A stretch of DNA of 11,611 bases from Thermomucor indicae-seudaticae (Eukaryota; Mucoromycota; Mucoromycetes; Mucorales; Lichtheimiaceae): NCBI GenBank assembly GCA_000787465.1, contig JSYX01000832.1, forward strand, positions 1 to 11,611. Reading direction: 5' to 3'. Positions within the stretch are counted from its first letter, which is position 1; each line of letters starts with the position of its first letter. The notes under the pieces were generated by a model. That model did no database searches, had not been told where the DNA came from, and saw only the letters and a list, made by a program, of their open reading frames with translations. Both the position numbers and the translations under genes were made by a program. Shown here piece after piece: positions 1 through 8,295 of this stretch.

Positions 1-119
1 CTAGCTTGACGACGCTAATTTGATTTATCGTGTAGGCGCAGACCTGATTTCGGCTTCGGCGCGAAAGGAGTACCCGAGGAGCGCAAACAACGCTTTCAAA
101 TCCAGTATAAGGAACACAG

Positions 120-410
120 GAAAAAAATTACAAGCAGAAACTTTTACTGACTGCAACCAAGAGTCGAACTCAACGCAAATGCATTTTAATACAAAGAAAA
201 AGCTTTACGAATCCCAGGATATGTATAATTCGGAAACCGAGTACGATGACCACTGGCTATGATACAGCTCTGAATATCTGTCACGCATGGACAGTACCAG
301 ATACGAGTGAAAATGGTGAAAGTACAGCGTACGCTTCTAAGCCGCGCATGGCTTCCGACGGCGACTCGGAGAAACAGTACATAGATGACAGGAGCGATAA
401 TCAATCATAA
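120..410 (+). CDS. Possible 3'-terminal exon of an unrecognised plus-strand gene (partial)
   Basis: The frame is open from just after a TAA at 108-110 to a TAA at 408-410. A possible acceptor (ACACAG) lies just before 120. It has no ATG at its beginning; the first in-frame ATG is at 246, giving a 54-residue tail that starts MTTGYDTALN and ends in a hydrophilic, Asp/Ser-rich stretch (SEKQYIDDRSDNQS). Such a tail is common at protein C-termini. A competing frame (20-262) ends with HWL at 260-262 and cannot be excluded. The product is not recognised. If real, it is the last exon of a gene whose main body lies left of the window, and its stop codon abuts the stop of the SIZ/PIAS gene on the other strand. 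Neither frame has family evidence, so confidence is low. Confidence 0.2.
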   Translation, partial: EKNYKQKLLLTATKSRTQRKCILIQRKSFTNPRICIIRKPSTMTTGYDTALNICHAWTVPDTSENGESTAYASKPRMASDGDSEKQYIDDRSDNQS

Positions 411-2939
411 AGCTTGGCTGGAAGAAGCGCTGAAGGCTATAACATTATTTAACATTTCGGTACTGCTCATAGAAGCGAAAGTTGATTGAAATTCTTCGGT
501 AGTGCTCTTGTTCGCTTCTGCGCCATCTTGCGTAGCAGCAGGTTGGGCTTGTGTCGTCGATGTATTAGCAGGGTCAGAAGGTTCGCCCAAACGTGCTCTT
601 TTCGGAGCAGTGCCAGAATCTTCATCTTCGTCGTCACTTAGCAAGCTTATAATGTTTCGTCCAGCGTCCCGTGATGAAATGCTGCTATTGCTTTGGGATA
701 TACCGTCTTTTGCGCCTCCGGAGTTGGAATCCTCTACCTTTGCCGTAATATCTCCATCCACAGATTCATCCCCAGGCTCTGGTGTTTCTACCTTTGAAAT
801 TTGATAATGGTCGCAACTGTCGATAAACTCCACTTCGACAACGTTCCTTCCAACGTCTTTGTAAAGTTTATCAAAAAATTCGTCGCGCCGTAGGTGTTCT
901 GGCGTTGTACTTTCATTGCAATGAGGACATCTCCAACAGGGATTCTCCTTGTTCACGGATAAGAACGACTGCAGATCAAAGCACTATTGCCCCAAAATCA
1001 ATGTTGCTAGTATTCTAAAGCGAGGCCACCTGTCATATTACCTCTGGATGTTTGCAATATACTCCCTTGACCGGTTGCTCCATTCGCTGTAATGAAATAG
1101 GACACTTCAAACCTATCCGTACCCGCGACTGGCTTACTTGAATATCGTCGTCATCCGTAGTCTTCATTGGTTTTCCCTTCTCATCTTTCCCCAGCAAGCT
1201 GTTGACTAGCTTCCGACCTTGGCTTATATCTATTTTCTGCGACAACGCTCTTTTCGTTATTATGTCTGCCGTCTCTCGTAAATAAATATGTACACAGAAT
1301 TTGTACGACTGTCATCATTATGGTCAGTGTACGCCCTGTTAGAAGGTCCAAAGAACGACTTACACATGCACAATCTGTTTGAGTCATATGTATCGTATTT
1401 GCACCGACTGACAGATAAGGACCGATATCCAGCGGCTTATCTTTCCCGATGTAGCTGAACGCATCACCTCTCCCTTGTAATCGTACCTTTTGCCGCTGTC
1501 GAAAGTAGATTTAGTGCGTACAAAAGTGAGATCTCGTGCTGTCATTCTACACAGAGCACCTACTCTAGAAACGGCAGGAGCCTTGCCATTGATCTGAAAA
1601 TGTACCACGTCCGGCCACTCGCATTTCCACTCATTCGTTTTTTCCCGCCAGGCTATGAAGACGTAAGATAAAGGTAACTGATTTGGATCTGGTCTTTGTG
1701 TTTTCGGTGCGTTCGGGTTCCATATCCTTTTGAAATCGTCATGCGAAAGATTGAAGTAGATACTTTTAGTCTTTTGACCATGCGTTAAACGGAAGGGGCG
1801 TATCGCATAGCCAATTTTTCGAATGTAGATATACTCGGAGTTGAGCGGTGGTTGCGTCGCCAGCGTCTCAAACACGACCGAATCTCCCTGCATGGTCGGA
1901 GCAGTAGTCTGTAGGGTATTTGATGGAGGTATCATAGCCATTGACGTTGCAGGTGTAGCAGCAGCCGATGGTTTTTCCCATTGCGATGGTTGCTGACCAG
2001 TCCCAGATGGAATGTGGACCGATTGAGGTGCTGCAGGCGCATTTGTTTTCTGCACAATCGGCGCGGCAGAAGCGCCGGACATAGACTGTGAAGCAACAGA
2101 TGAGGAACTCGCCAACGCAGCTGAAGATACACGAGGTTGTGTCGTTATATAAGACGCAGAAGACGTTCTAGGGGATGAAGCTGCCGACTCAGGTCCACCA
2201 AGCGCTGTTTCATATATCTCATTGCGCCATTTCGTGATCAGTGCTACATACTATATGCTTAAGCATTGCAATAATTGTCACAATTTGAACGACGTACCTT
2301 GGGCAGAGCTTTTGAGATGCCTACGAAAATGAAAAATGCTGTCTATGATACGGATAGCCGACCACAGACCATACTCTGATCTTTCGTAAACAGCCTACAA
2401 CAACAACATGTCAGCAACAACAAAGGAGATCTATTTCAGTTTTGAGCTGCTAAGCGTACTGCTGCACAACGCATGAGATTTTGCTCATTTAGCGGATTGT
2501 ACGCACGGGGATCCTGTAGCCAGTCAAAAAACTCATCACAGGCTGCCCCAAAGGTTGAAAGATTGCGTATCTCTTTTTCAAGTTGGACGAGGCGAACGTT
2601 GTTCCTTTCATAAATGATTTTGTCTGTCGCATTTCTAGCGATGCCTGCTGGTAACTGCGCTTGGTTAAAGGTAGTTTGTGTCACGGGCGACGACGGTTGA
2701 CTAGCAGGTGCCGGTATTGGCATAAGGTTGGCCTGTGCGGCAGCTAAAAGAGCTGCTGTCGCCAAGGCTGACGACGGAGAACCACTAGTTGGTATTGGTA
2801 TCGCTGCAGCACTGGTTGATGGATAAGAGTGACTCGCTTGCTGCTGTTGTTGGTAGTACTGCAGAGGAAACGGAAACGGAAACGGAAAGATATTGGTGGC
2901 AGCCGGCTGTGCAGGTACGTTTGAAGATCCACTAGCCAT
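405..2939 (-). CDS. SIZ/PIAS-type SUMO E3 ligase (SP-RING), six exons
   Basis: Nuclear E3 that helps Ubc9 transfer SUMO to substrates. Proposed exons (minus): 2939-2460, 2394-2298, 2243-1564, 1495-1364, 1308-1042, 983-405, about 744 residues. All introns are GT-AG, 54-68 bp, and keep frame. Residues 1-160 are low complexity (Ala/Pro/Ser/Gln, a Phe-Pro run). Residues about 165-208 resemble a degenerate SAP DNA-binding motif ending SSAQALITKWRNEI. The PINIT domain spans about 325-480, with INGKAPAVSR joined by splicing to a block containing GKDKPLDIGPYLSVGANTI. The SP-RING follows: LKCPISLQR, PVKGVYCKHPE, CFDLQSFL, WRCPHC, with likely zinc ligands C548, H550, C571 and C574; one intron splits this domain after CKHPE. 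A SUMO-interacting motif (IISLL followed by SDDEDED, residues 663-674) and a basic NLS-like PKRAR follow. The start is uncertain: an in-frame upstream ATG at 3056 would add 39 residues. The first exon could belong to another gene, but splice phases and the CTGAC branch point favour one gene. Confidence 0.88.
2866..2888. repeat. (GGAAAC)n microsatellite inside the SIZ/PIAS first exon
   Basis: Nearly four tandem copies of a 6-bp unit. On the minus strand it encodes a Phe-Pro alternation in the low-complexity N-terminus. The period is a multiple of three, so copy-number changes would not shift the frame. Confidence 0.8.
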
Positions 2940-3516
2940 AGGTGCTATAACAAGCTTGTCAAGACTCGTAATAGCATAGAAAGCCACGTTTCGCCGCTTA
3001 CCCGTCGAGTGGTGACTATTCACCGCGGAAGTCAGGTAAACAGCCGATCCCCGCATGACTGGCTGTTGCGGGATCGTGTTCTGCTTGTTGACAGTCCCTT
3101 GCTGCAAAGCATGCTGCGATACGCACCCTATCAAATAATCATTCCACGTTGGTTAATAGCGCATCGTAAAGACGGAGTACTTTAAAAACCTGTATACAGG
3201 TGCCCACTGTTAGAATTGACACGACCGTGATTATTGTTCATCGATCGCAAGCATCAAAGTGGTGGTTATAAAGAAAAGGACAAAGCAAAAACCATTTTGC
3301 CTGCTCTCCGTCGACCAATGAAAATGTCTGTTGCAATCAAGGTCCGCAAATGGCCCTCTGCGAGACGGACGGAATGCAAGATACATCCGTTTTGTGCAAA
3401 ACACGGCCAAGAAAAGAAGTCGGCCAAGCTAGGTTCTCGCTAGCAAGACAGACAAATTAATGGTAAAGGATGAATTGTGATTTTAACACCAAGGTGTTTT
3501 ATCGATGCGATAGATT
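2940..3516. other. Upstream region of the SIZ/PIAS gene with a 14-bp palindrome; no recognised gene
   Basis: The minus frame stays open upstream of the SIZ/PIAS ATG to a TAA near 3160, so either coding starts at 3056 or this is 5' leader. A perfect 14-bp palindrome, ACCTGTATACAGGT, lies at 3188-3201, upstream of both candidate starts, and could be a dimeric transcription-factor site. A plus-strand open frame at 3234-3443 is rich in Lys/Arg but begins at TTG, has no family resemblance and is not called as a gene. Confidence 0.5.
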
Positions 3517-4469
3517 TCAGTAAAGACGATATAGCTCAAGTTGTGTGTCTCCAACAGCAAGAGTACAATCATGTGATGGTACGTTCTTGACATGGTGAAA
3601 GGTTTTTCCCTTCTTTGGAGAGTCAGGGGAGGGTCTGTCCACATTTACAAACAGCCAATTCTCTAAGCTGGGTTTCTCATAACCGCCTCCACCGGTAACA
3701 GGTTCGGGGTCGGTCCCCACCACAGCGAGAACAATGGAGAGCAAAGGAAAAGGTATCTAACAGTGATTGGACTTATGTGTTGCTCGTAGTATATTTTGCG
3801 TTGACTAAAAGCCAAGTTTCAGCGTTCATCCAACGTAAATCATACGCTCACTAGACGCAATACTGGTCTCAGGTTAGCGCAATTTTGGTTTACAGTTGAT
3901 GCAAAATACACATTTAAGTAGCGCAAAATTCTAATCATAAACAGTATGGGCGTGTGTGTGCCAGTGTGCTTGTTATCGCCCGCTGGCGGTTGAACAAGAT
4001 TTGTGTCGGCTGCAAAGCAATTTTGGCATCTGGTGGAAAGGGGCCAGTATACAGCATGCCATCAATGCTTTGCGCTGATCCATTCACCCCACTCCTTTTA
4101 CAGCAAATGTGCTTGTATTAGGCACGAATGCTGTTTTCTTGTCAATACCGATTTTGGACGGTCGCCTTGAACTCCCGAAAAGACGGCACTCCTTTCAAGA
4201 GAAGAGCAAAAGAGCTCAGAACATGCGTGCTTCTCCCTACAGCATTTTTCTTCTTAGCCTTGTGAAAGCCTTTCCTTTTCTGCTCTCATAAAGTATGGAC
4301 AGAATGTGATATCGGAATCAGAAATGCAATTGATGTTCACCATGTGAAAGAATCATGCGAAAAAATATGCGTTACGCAAAAATATGGTAAAAAAAATAAA
4401 CGCGAAAATGCTTTCTGAATGACGGATAGTGCTTTGGATTTCTATCATCGTGGAGTTTGCATATTCCAT
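3517..4469 (-). other. Coding-like stretches of uncertain status, no recognised gene
   Basis: Three minus-strand pieces look somewhat coding. One is an open frame 3744-3517 ending in TGA, with motifs such as YEKPSLENWLFVNVDRP and a tail LAVGDTQLELYRLY. The second is a frame open from 4117 to a TGA at 3937-3935 containing DGMLYTGPFPPDAKIALQP. The third is a short piece around 4320-4250 containing FCPYFMRAEKERLSQG. They could be exons of one small minus-strand gene, since intron-like signals (a GCTAACC branch-like motif followed by CAG near 3860) lie between them, but I could not build a consistent spliced frame. A plus-strand open frame at 4109-4291 overlaps them and is equally unsupported. 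No family is recognised. Confidence 0.25.
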
Positions 4470-4475
4470 TTTATT
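4470..4475 (-). promoter_or_regulatory. AATAAA polyadenylation-like signal of the NUP93-like gene
   Basis: AATAAA on the minus strand, starting 12 nt after the proposed TAA stop. It supports the view that transcription ends here and that the short protein is not merely an annotation gap. Confidence 0.4.
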
Positions 4476-4486
4476 TCCCATGGTAG

Positions 4487-5458
4487 TTAAATCAATGGCT
4501 GATCGTATCGGCTATCTGCAAAGTTTAAGAATACCGGGTAATCTCTTTCCTCGTCTACTATGTGGGCAGTGCATATAGCTCTAGATCTGATACTGTATTC
4601 CATCCATAGCTTTTCAAGGACTCTTGGTCGGTCCTACTTTTTCATGGTGACATGGTAAACTTTTCGGCAAAAAGGGAAGAACAGGAAATATCGCGCAAAA
4701 TCATCTTGCTTCCCAGACGCCAGCTGAAACAATGCGGTTCGGATCGATTTTGGATCGTGAGGGATTAAGCAATGTCATGTCAGCCTGTGCTTGCTCGTTG
4801 TCATAGCCTGAGCACAGCGCTGCTCGAAGGCTCCGCCACGTAGCATGCAAATCTTGATCATAAGCATTTTCCATGTCACTGAGAACCTGATTGTTTCCCT
4901 TCATCTGTAAGCCGCATTTGGCAGTCTGTTTGTGCTAGAAACCTACTTCCTGTTTTCCGTCTTCAATAACATCAATTATTGTACATGTTTGTTCTTGCAT
5001 AAAATATCCCTAGACGTTCCATTATGAGTCACCCAGGTCCTGTACACTCATTCTATTTATATCTGCTACAACTTTTACCTCAATATCAGTGTCTTGAATA
5101 GGTTGTCGATGCTCAGGTGCTGCACCCAAATGGATTGTGCCCAAATCTCGCATAAGCACTTGCGTATTGACGCGCCCTTTCGACAGGAAGTAATGTCTAA
5201 TACCATGTGCACAAGAAGCTGTGAGACGCATTCTCCAGTTATTTTAGGAGCCGCATTTACATACGCTCTTATATCAACATTGCCCTGCTCTCCCTGCGGC
5301 AGCTTTGATGTTAAAGTGTGGGTCTGAGAATCTATTTGATCTAAACCCCTCTCAATTCGCGGCAGTTCACGTTGCTCTATTTTTGCAGTCAGGAGTTTCG
5401 ATCGTTCCAATATCTGCTTTAAGGATGCTGGTGGATCCGAGGACGCTTCGTTTGACAT
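4487..5458 (-). CDS. NUP93/Nic96-like nucleoporin, N-terminal region only, five exons
   Basis: Proposed exons (minus): 5458-5265, 5196-5079, 5009-4947, 4904-4710, 4633-4487, about 238 residues. Introns are 68, 69, 42 and 76 bp; the fourth would be GC-AG (GAA|GCAAGA). Family hallmarks are LKQILERSKLLTAKIEQREL and LPRIERGLDQIDSQ (the N-terminal helix that in NUP93/Nic96 binds the Nsp1/p62 channel complex), then VDIRAHYFLSKGRVNTQ and MRDLGTIHL, then PIQDTDIEGYF and an acidic/coiled segment with AYDQDLHATW. The last exon (LEKLWMEYSI to NFADSRYDQPLI) resembles the very start of the solenoid. It then ends in TAA, with AATAAA 12 nt later (4475-4470) and no usable GT donor before the stop. Full family members have roughly 800 residues, so most of the alpha-solenoid scaffold is missing. 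It may be a truncated copy or an N-terminal-only paralogue. An in-frame ATG at 5509 would add 17 residues. Identity is firm; the exon 4/5 junction is tentative. Confidence 0.72.
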
Positions 5459-5587
5459 TGTCTGCAAGTTAAAGGAACACCTAGACGCGTGATCTAGTTC
5501 CGCCTCCATAGAGCATGACAGTCACGTCAGTCAACGTCAGAGCGAGGGTTTTGAGAGCTCGAAAACAATAAGTGATAGGAATTCAGC
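5459..5587. promoter_or_regulatory. Shared divergent promoter between the NUP93-like and mitochondrial L17 genes
   Basis: The two start codons face away from each other with 129 bp between them, or 78 bp if the NUP93-like gene starts at 5509. Both genes must draw their core promoters from this interval. A duplicated TCAG/CGTCAG motif (CACGTCAGTCAACGTCAGAG, 5522-5541) is visible. No canonical TATA box is evident. Confidence 0.5.
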
Positions 5588-6185
5588 ATGCACCACGGCA
5601 AACATTTTCGTCGCTTAAATCGTACTTCCTCTCATCGGAATGCACTTTTACGGAACTTGGCATCTTCACTTATCGAACATGGTCGGATCGAAACCACTGT
5701 TGCTAAGGCCAAGGAATTGAAGCCCATAGCTGATCAAATGGTGACCCTGGCCAAGAAAGGCGATGTCAATGCGCGAAAACAAGCTTTAAGTTATCTATAT
5801 GTACGTTTGATCACATTTGTAAGTGCAGAGTGGAAAAGCTGATCTAAGTCCCTTACAGAATCGAAGTGTTACCGTCCCTAAACTGTTTGACGAACTTGCG
5901 CCCCGCTTCGCAAATCGGCAGGGTGGCTATACGCGAATACAACGGATTGGCAATCGTTACGGTGATAATGCTCCAATGGCTGTGATAGAATACATTGATG
6001 GACCAAACGACCTGAAGCGCGAAATGGTTTCCAAGGTTTTGGATCGTCTGTCTTCGGAGAAAGGTTCAACTATAACAGTGGAAGATGCATTGAAGGGGGA
6101 CTTATCGGTTTTCCCCAAAAAGCTTGTACGCGACCTTAAGAAGATTCAGTTTGCCAACAGCATAAAAACCCAAGCTTCATCATAA
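5588..6185 (+). CDS. Mitochondrial large-subunit ribosomal protein bL17m, two exons
   Basis: Nuclear-encoded component of the mitochondrial 54S ribosomal subunit, lining the peptide exit tunnel region as bacterial L17 does. Exons are 5588-5800 and 5859-6185. The 58-bp intron starts GTACGT, has a GCTGATC branch-like motif and ends TTACAG, in phase 0, giving 179 residues. The N-terminus carries the L17 signature ([21 protein letters not shown] and [20 protein letters not shown], followed by [19 protein letters not shown]). Exon 2 has [20 protein letters not shown] and [20 protein letters not shown], the classic C-terminal block. A basic extension ([14 protein letters not shown]) follows, as in fungal mitochondrial versions. 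Its homologue in yeast is MRPL8. There is no separate presequence, and the conserved start directly begins the L17 domain. The gene appears intact. Confidence 0.95.
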
Positions 6186-6189
6186 TAAA
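6184..6189 (+). promoter_or_regulatory. AATAAA polyadenylation-like signal overlapping the L17 stop
   Basis: AATAAA begins at the last two bases of the TAA stop of the L17 gene. It is very close to the coding end, which fits a compact fungal 3' end, but the true cleavage site is unknown. Confidence 0.4.
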
Positions 6190-6263
6190 CCATCGATTTC
6201 TTTCATGGTTCGCATGGTTTGCGTAAATCAAGAAGCGAATATGTAGCACGCTTCGATACTTGG

Positions 6264-6720
6264 TTAGGATGAGAACTTGGCGATGGGATTATTGGTTTTT
6301 GAATAACTTTTTACGCCTTCTTCGGTGTCGTTTGCAGAAAAATAGGGTAAAATTTGCGTCATGGTTTGATGAGGATTTACGGTGAAATCGAGATACATTT
6401 CCACTGTAATACTGTACTTCAACCTCGCATGATTTTGGCGACCGTCTTTACACAAGATTAAAAAAGCGTATTTTTAAAATGTAGTAAGGATGTCCGTTTA
6501 TTTTCGGCACGCTGCATGGCGGTCGCATGAAGCTTCGTGGGCATGCTTAATTGCACGCGTCGTTTCCCAGACACTCGTACAGTTTCTTCATTGTCCCGAT
6601 GATAGGGCTCCTCACCGAAGGGCCGGTCGGGAACACCCGGCCTTCTGCAACCGAGTTTCAGGAATCGCTGAAGATATAATAGGCCATTGCAACTTTCCGA
6701 CTCTGCGCCGTTAGCTCCAT
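6264..6720 (-). CDS. Candidate unrecognised minus-strand gene, exon structure unresolved
   Basis: Two pieces look coding. One begins at an ATG at 6720-6718 (MELTAQSRKVAMAYYIFSDS), is crossed by an in-frame TGA at 6660-6658, then continues with GRVFPTGPSVRSPIIGT and KKLYECLGNDACN to a TAA at 6549-6547. The other is an open frame ending at 6264 (TVEMYLDFTVNPHQTMTQIL, later TNNPIAKFSS). A good donor (GTGAGG, inside FPTGPS) and a plausible acceptor region with a CTTACTAC branch-like motif and a T-rich tract before TAAAG (about 6445) lie between them, suggesting splicing. No family is recognised. It would converge on the L17 gene with 78 bp between the stops. Confidence 0.25.
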
Positions 6721-6727
6721 GTTGCAA

Positions 6728-7677
6728 TAGCTAGGTATACAGTTTCAGAGGTACACACCGTAGTTATCGTTCTACTACTTTGATGCCGGCCTAAGACAAG
6801 GAAAGTCCTTATCCAACATATCAAACTAACAAATGAAAGACCGCCCGATCTTCCTTGCGTCGAGTCTTTCATCTAGGGTTTCTTATCGATCGATTCGATT
6901 CGAATATGGTGCGTGTCACCAAGGCTCGACCATTTTTGGGCCAATTTTCCAGCTCTTATTAAGAACGCTACTCCACCAAAACCGAAAAACTAGACCACAA
7001 GATTGCTTTTTATGCCTTTAAAGAATAAAGCTTGTGGATTAGATTCTTCAATGTCATAGAAAAAGAACGAGAAATAAGCGTCCAAAAATTAGAACAGCCA
7101 ATCTTCGTCACTGGCGGAAGGCGTTCTATACTCCGCTTATAAGGCTTTTATTGGCGTGAAGCTTGATAAATAGTGCATGCAGAGAGTAAACAGTGTCTCG
7201 GACACCAAACGCACCATTACAGGTTGTCTAGGAAACTAATGAGTACATTGACGTCTAAATTCTTTAAGTAAAATGCCTGTTTTCTCAATCTATCAGTCAT
7301 ATCAACCGTATTCCATAAAAGCCTCTATCTGTCAGTCTAATTCGGATTATTTACCAGTCATATGAATTACTCATTTGAGTATCTCTGTCATTGTAGCTTT
7401 CATAGCCACAGTTACGCGCACCCGAATGTTGATCTTTTCCTCTCATGGGTTAACTATTCGTACTTCATCTGGGATAGTCATTTCTGCGTTCATAAGCATT
7501 ATGCTGTATGCAATCAGGTCCAACAATGTTGTACCTTGGGGAATACAGCTACATATCAGTCTCCCATTGGATTAGAGATCTCTAATCATAAATCGCGTCG
7601 CTCCCATATATGTCCTGGTCGTAACGTCATTATAACGGCAATGGAAAAGGAACTTTGGCAATCGCAGTTTTACTTTA
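6728..7677. other. Region with no recognised gene
   Basis: Short open frames on both strands show no family resemblance. On the plus strand a 14-codon tail ending PPKPKN and TAG at 6993-6995 is followed by AATAAA at 7024-7029, which might mark the end of a small gene, but I could not find its upstream exons. A plus frame at 6833-7021 and others at 7362-7697 lack any conserved motif. The stretch 7280-7680 is AT-rich and looks non-coding. Confidence 0.4.
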
Positions 7678-8295
7678 TTGTTATATACTGTAACTAACCA
7701 CCAAAGTGTGCAATCAAACCTGATTTCTTGCAAAGCAGCCATTCCGTCGGTGAAACATTTCACCGAAAAGCACTACAGACGGACAGACAGACGAAATTAT
7801 GAAGGCGTTCATTTCATATTCCGTATAGAACGCTTAAAAAGCGTGTCGCACGTCTACGCGAAAGAGTCACTAATGGGTCTTACATGTCCAGAAACTCTAA
7901 GGAACAGTCTGTATCTGAACCACTGCGTATCAACCCTGACGAGGATAGCAGCACAACCTGATTTCCAGGAACGAAAGTCGGCTTTGGAGGAGGTAATTTC
8001 GAACATCAACCACATGTTCAATATGTACCTGAAATTTCGCTGTGAGTGTAATTTCATCGGACGCTATTGGGACGCGGTCAAACGCATCGCAAGGGAACAG
8101 TGGAATTACTCCTTTGCTGCGGTGCAAGCCAATCTTCCCCGTTTCCTTGACAGCTTGAGCTTAACCACTATTCGCAAGTAGGAGAGAAAATCGTTGCGAA
8201 ACCTAGACGCTTATGATAAAGGACTGGAAGGGTTAGAGGCTGAGAAGGCCGTAAAGAAGTATAAGTCTCATAGGAGAACATTCCTTGACGAATAA
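7678..8295 (+). pseudogene. KDZ-superfamily (Kyakuja-Dileera-Zisupton) transposase, C-terminal remnant
   Basis: From about 7885 the frame matches the C-terminus of fungal KDZ DDE transposases: TRIAAQPDFQERKSALEEVI, then YLKFRCECNFIGRYWDAVKR, AREQWNYSFAAVQANLPRFL, TTIRK, and after a stop ERKSLRNLDAYDKGLEGLEA and AVKKYKSHRRTFLDE ending at TAA 8293-8295. The family normally has CELNxIE at the second block. Here the acidic residue after Ile is Gly (GGA, 8059-8061), and the preceding Pro-Lys-Phe-His is changed to Leu-Lys-Phe-Arg. A TAG at 8179-8181 interrupts the frame in the middle of the conserved tail. The N-terminal zinc-binding region and the first catalytic residues are absent, so the copy is dead. 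The open frame extends left to 7678 without recognisable similarity. Confidence 0.8.

Noticed and set aside
160..175. GAGTCGAAC, resembling a reversed tRNA B box
   Set aside because: No matching D arm, anticodon arm or acceptor pairing can be built around it, and the T-stem would need several wobble pairs.
502..804. 100-codon plus-strand open frame
   Set aside because: It lies antisense to the last SIZ/PIAS exon; its Ser-rich sequence mirrors the acidic Asp/Glu tail on the coding strand.
2436..2459. Reading exon 1 of the SIZ/PIAS gene as a separate gene ending at TGA 2436
   Set aside because: A GTACGC donor, a GCTGACAT branch-like motif and a TTGTAG acceptor 65 bp away keep frame into the next exon, so splicing is the better explanation, though not proven.
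3234..3443. Basic plus-strand open frame, considered as a small ribosomal-type protein
   Set aside because: Starts at TTG, shows no ribosomal protein signature and no splice-supported extension.
4109..4291. 60-codon plus-strand open frame
   Set aside because: No family resemblance and no upstream support; competing coding-like frames exist on the other strand.
5094..5327. 77-codon plus-strand open frame
   Set aside because: Antisense shadow of NUP93-like exons 1 and 2.
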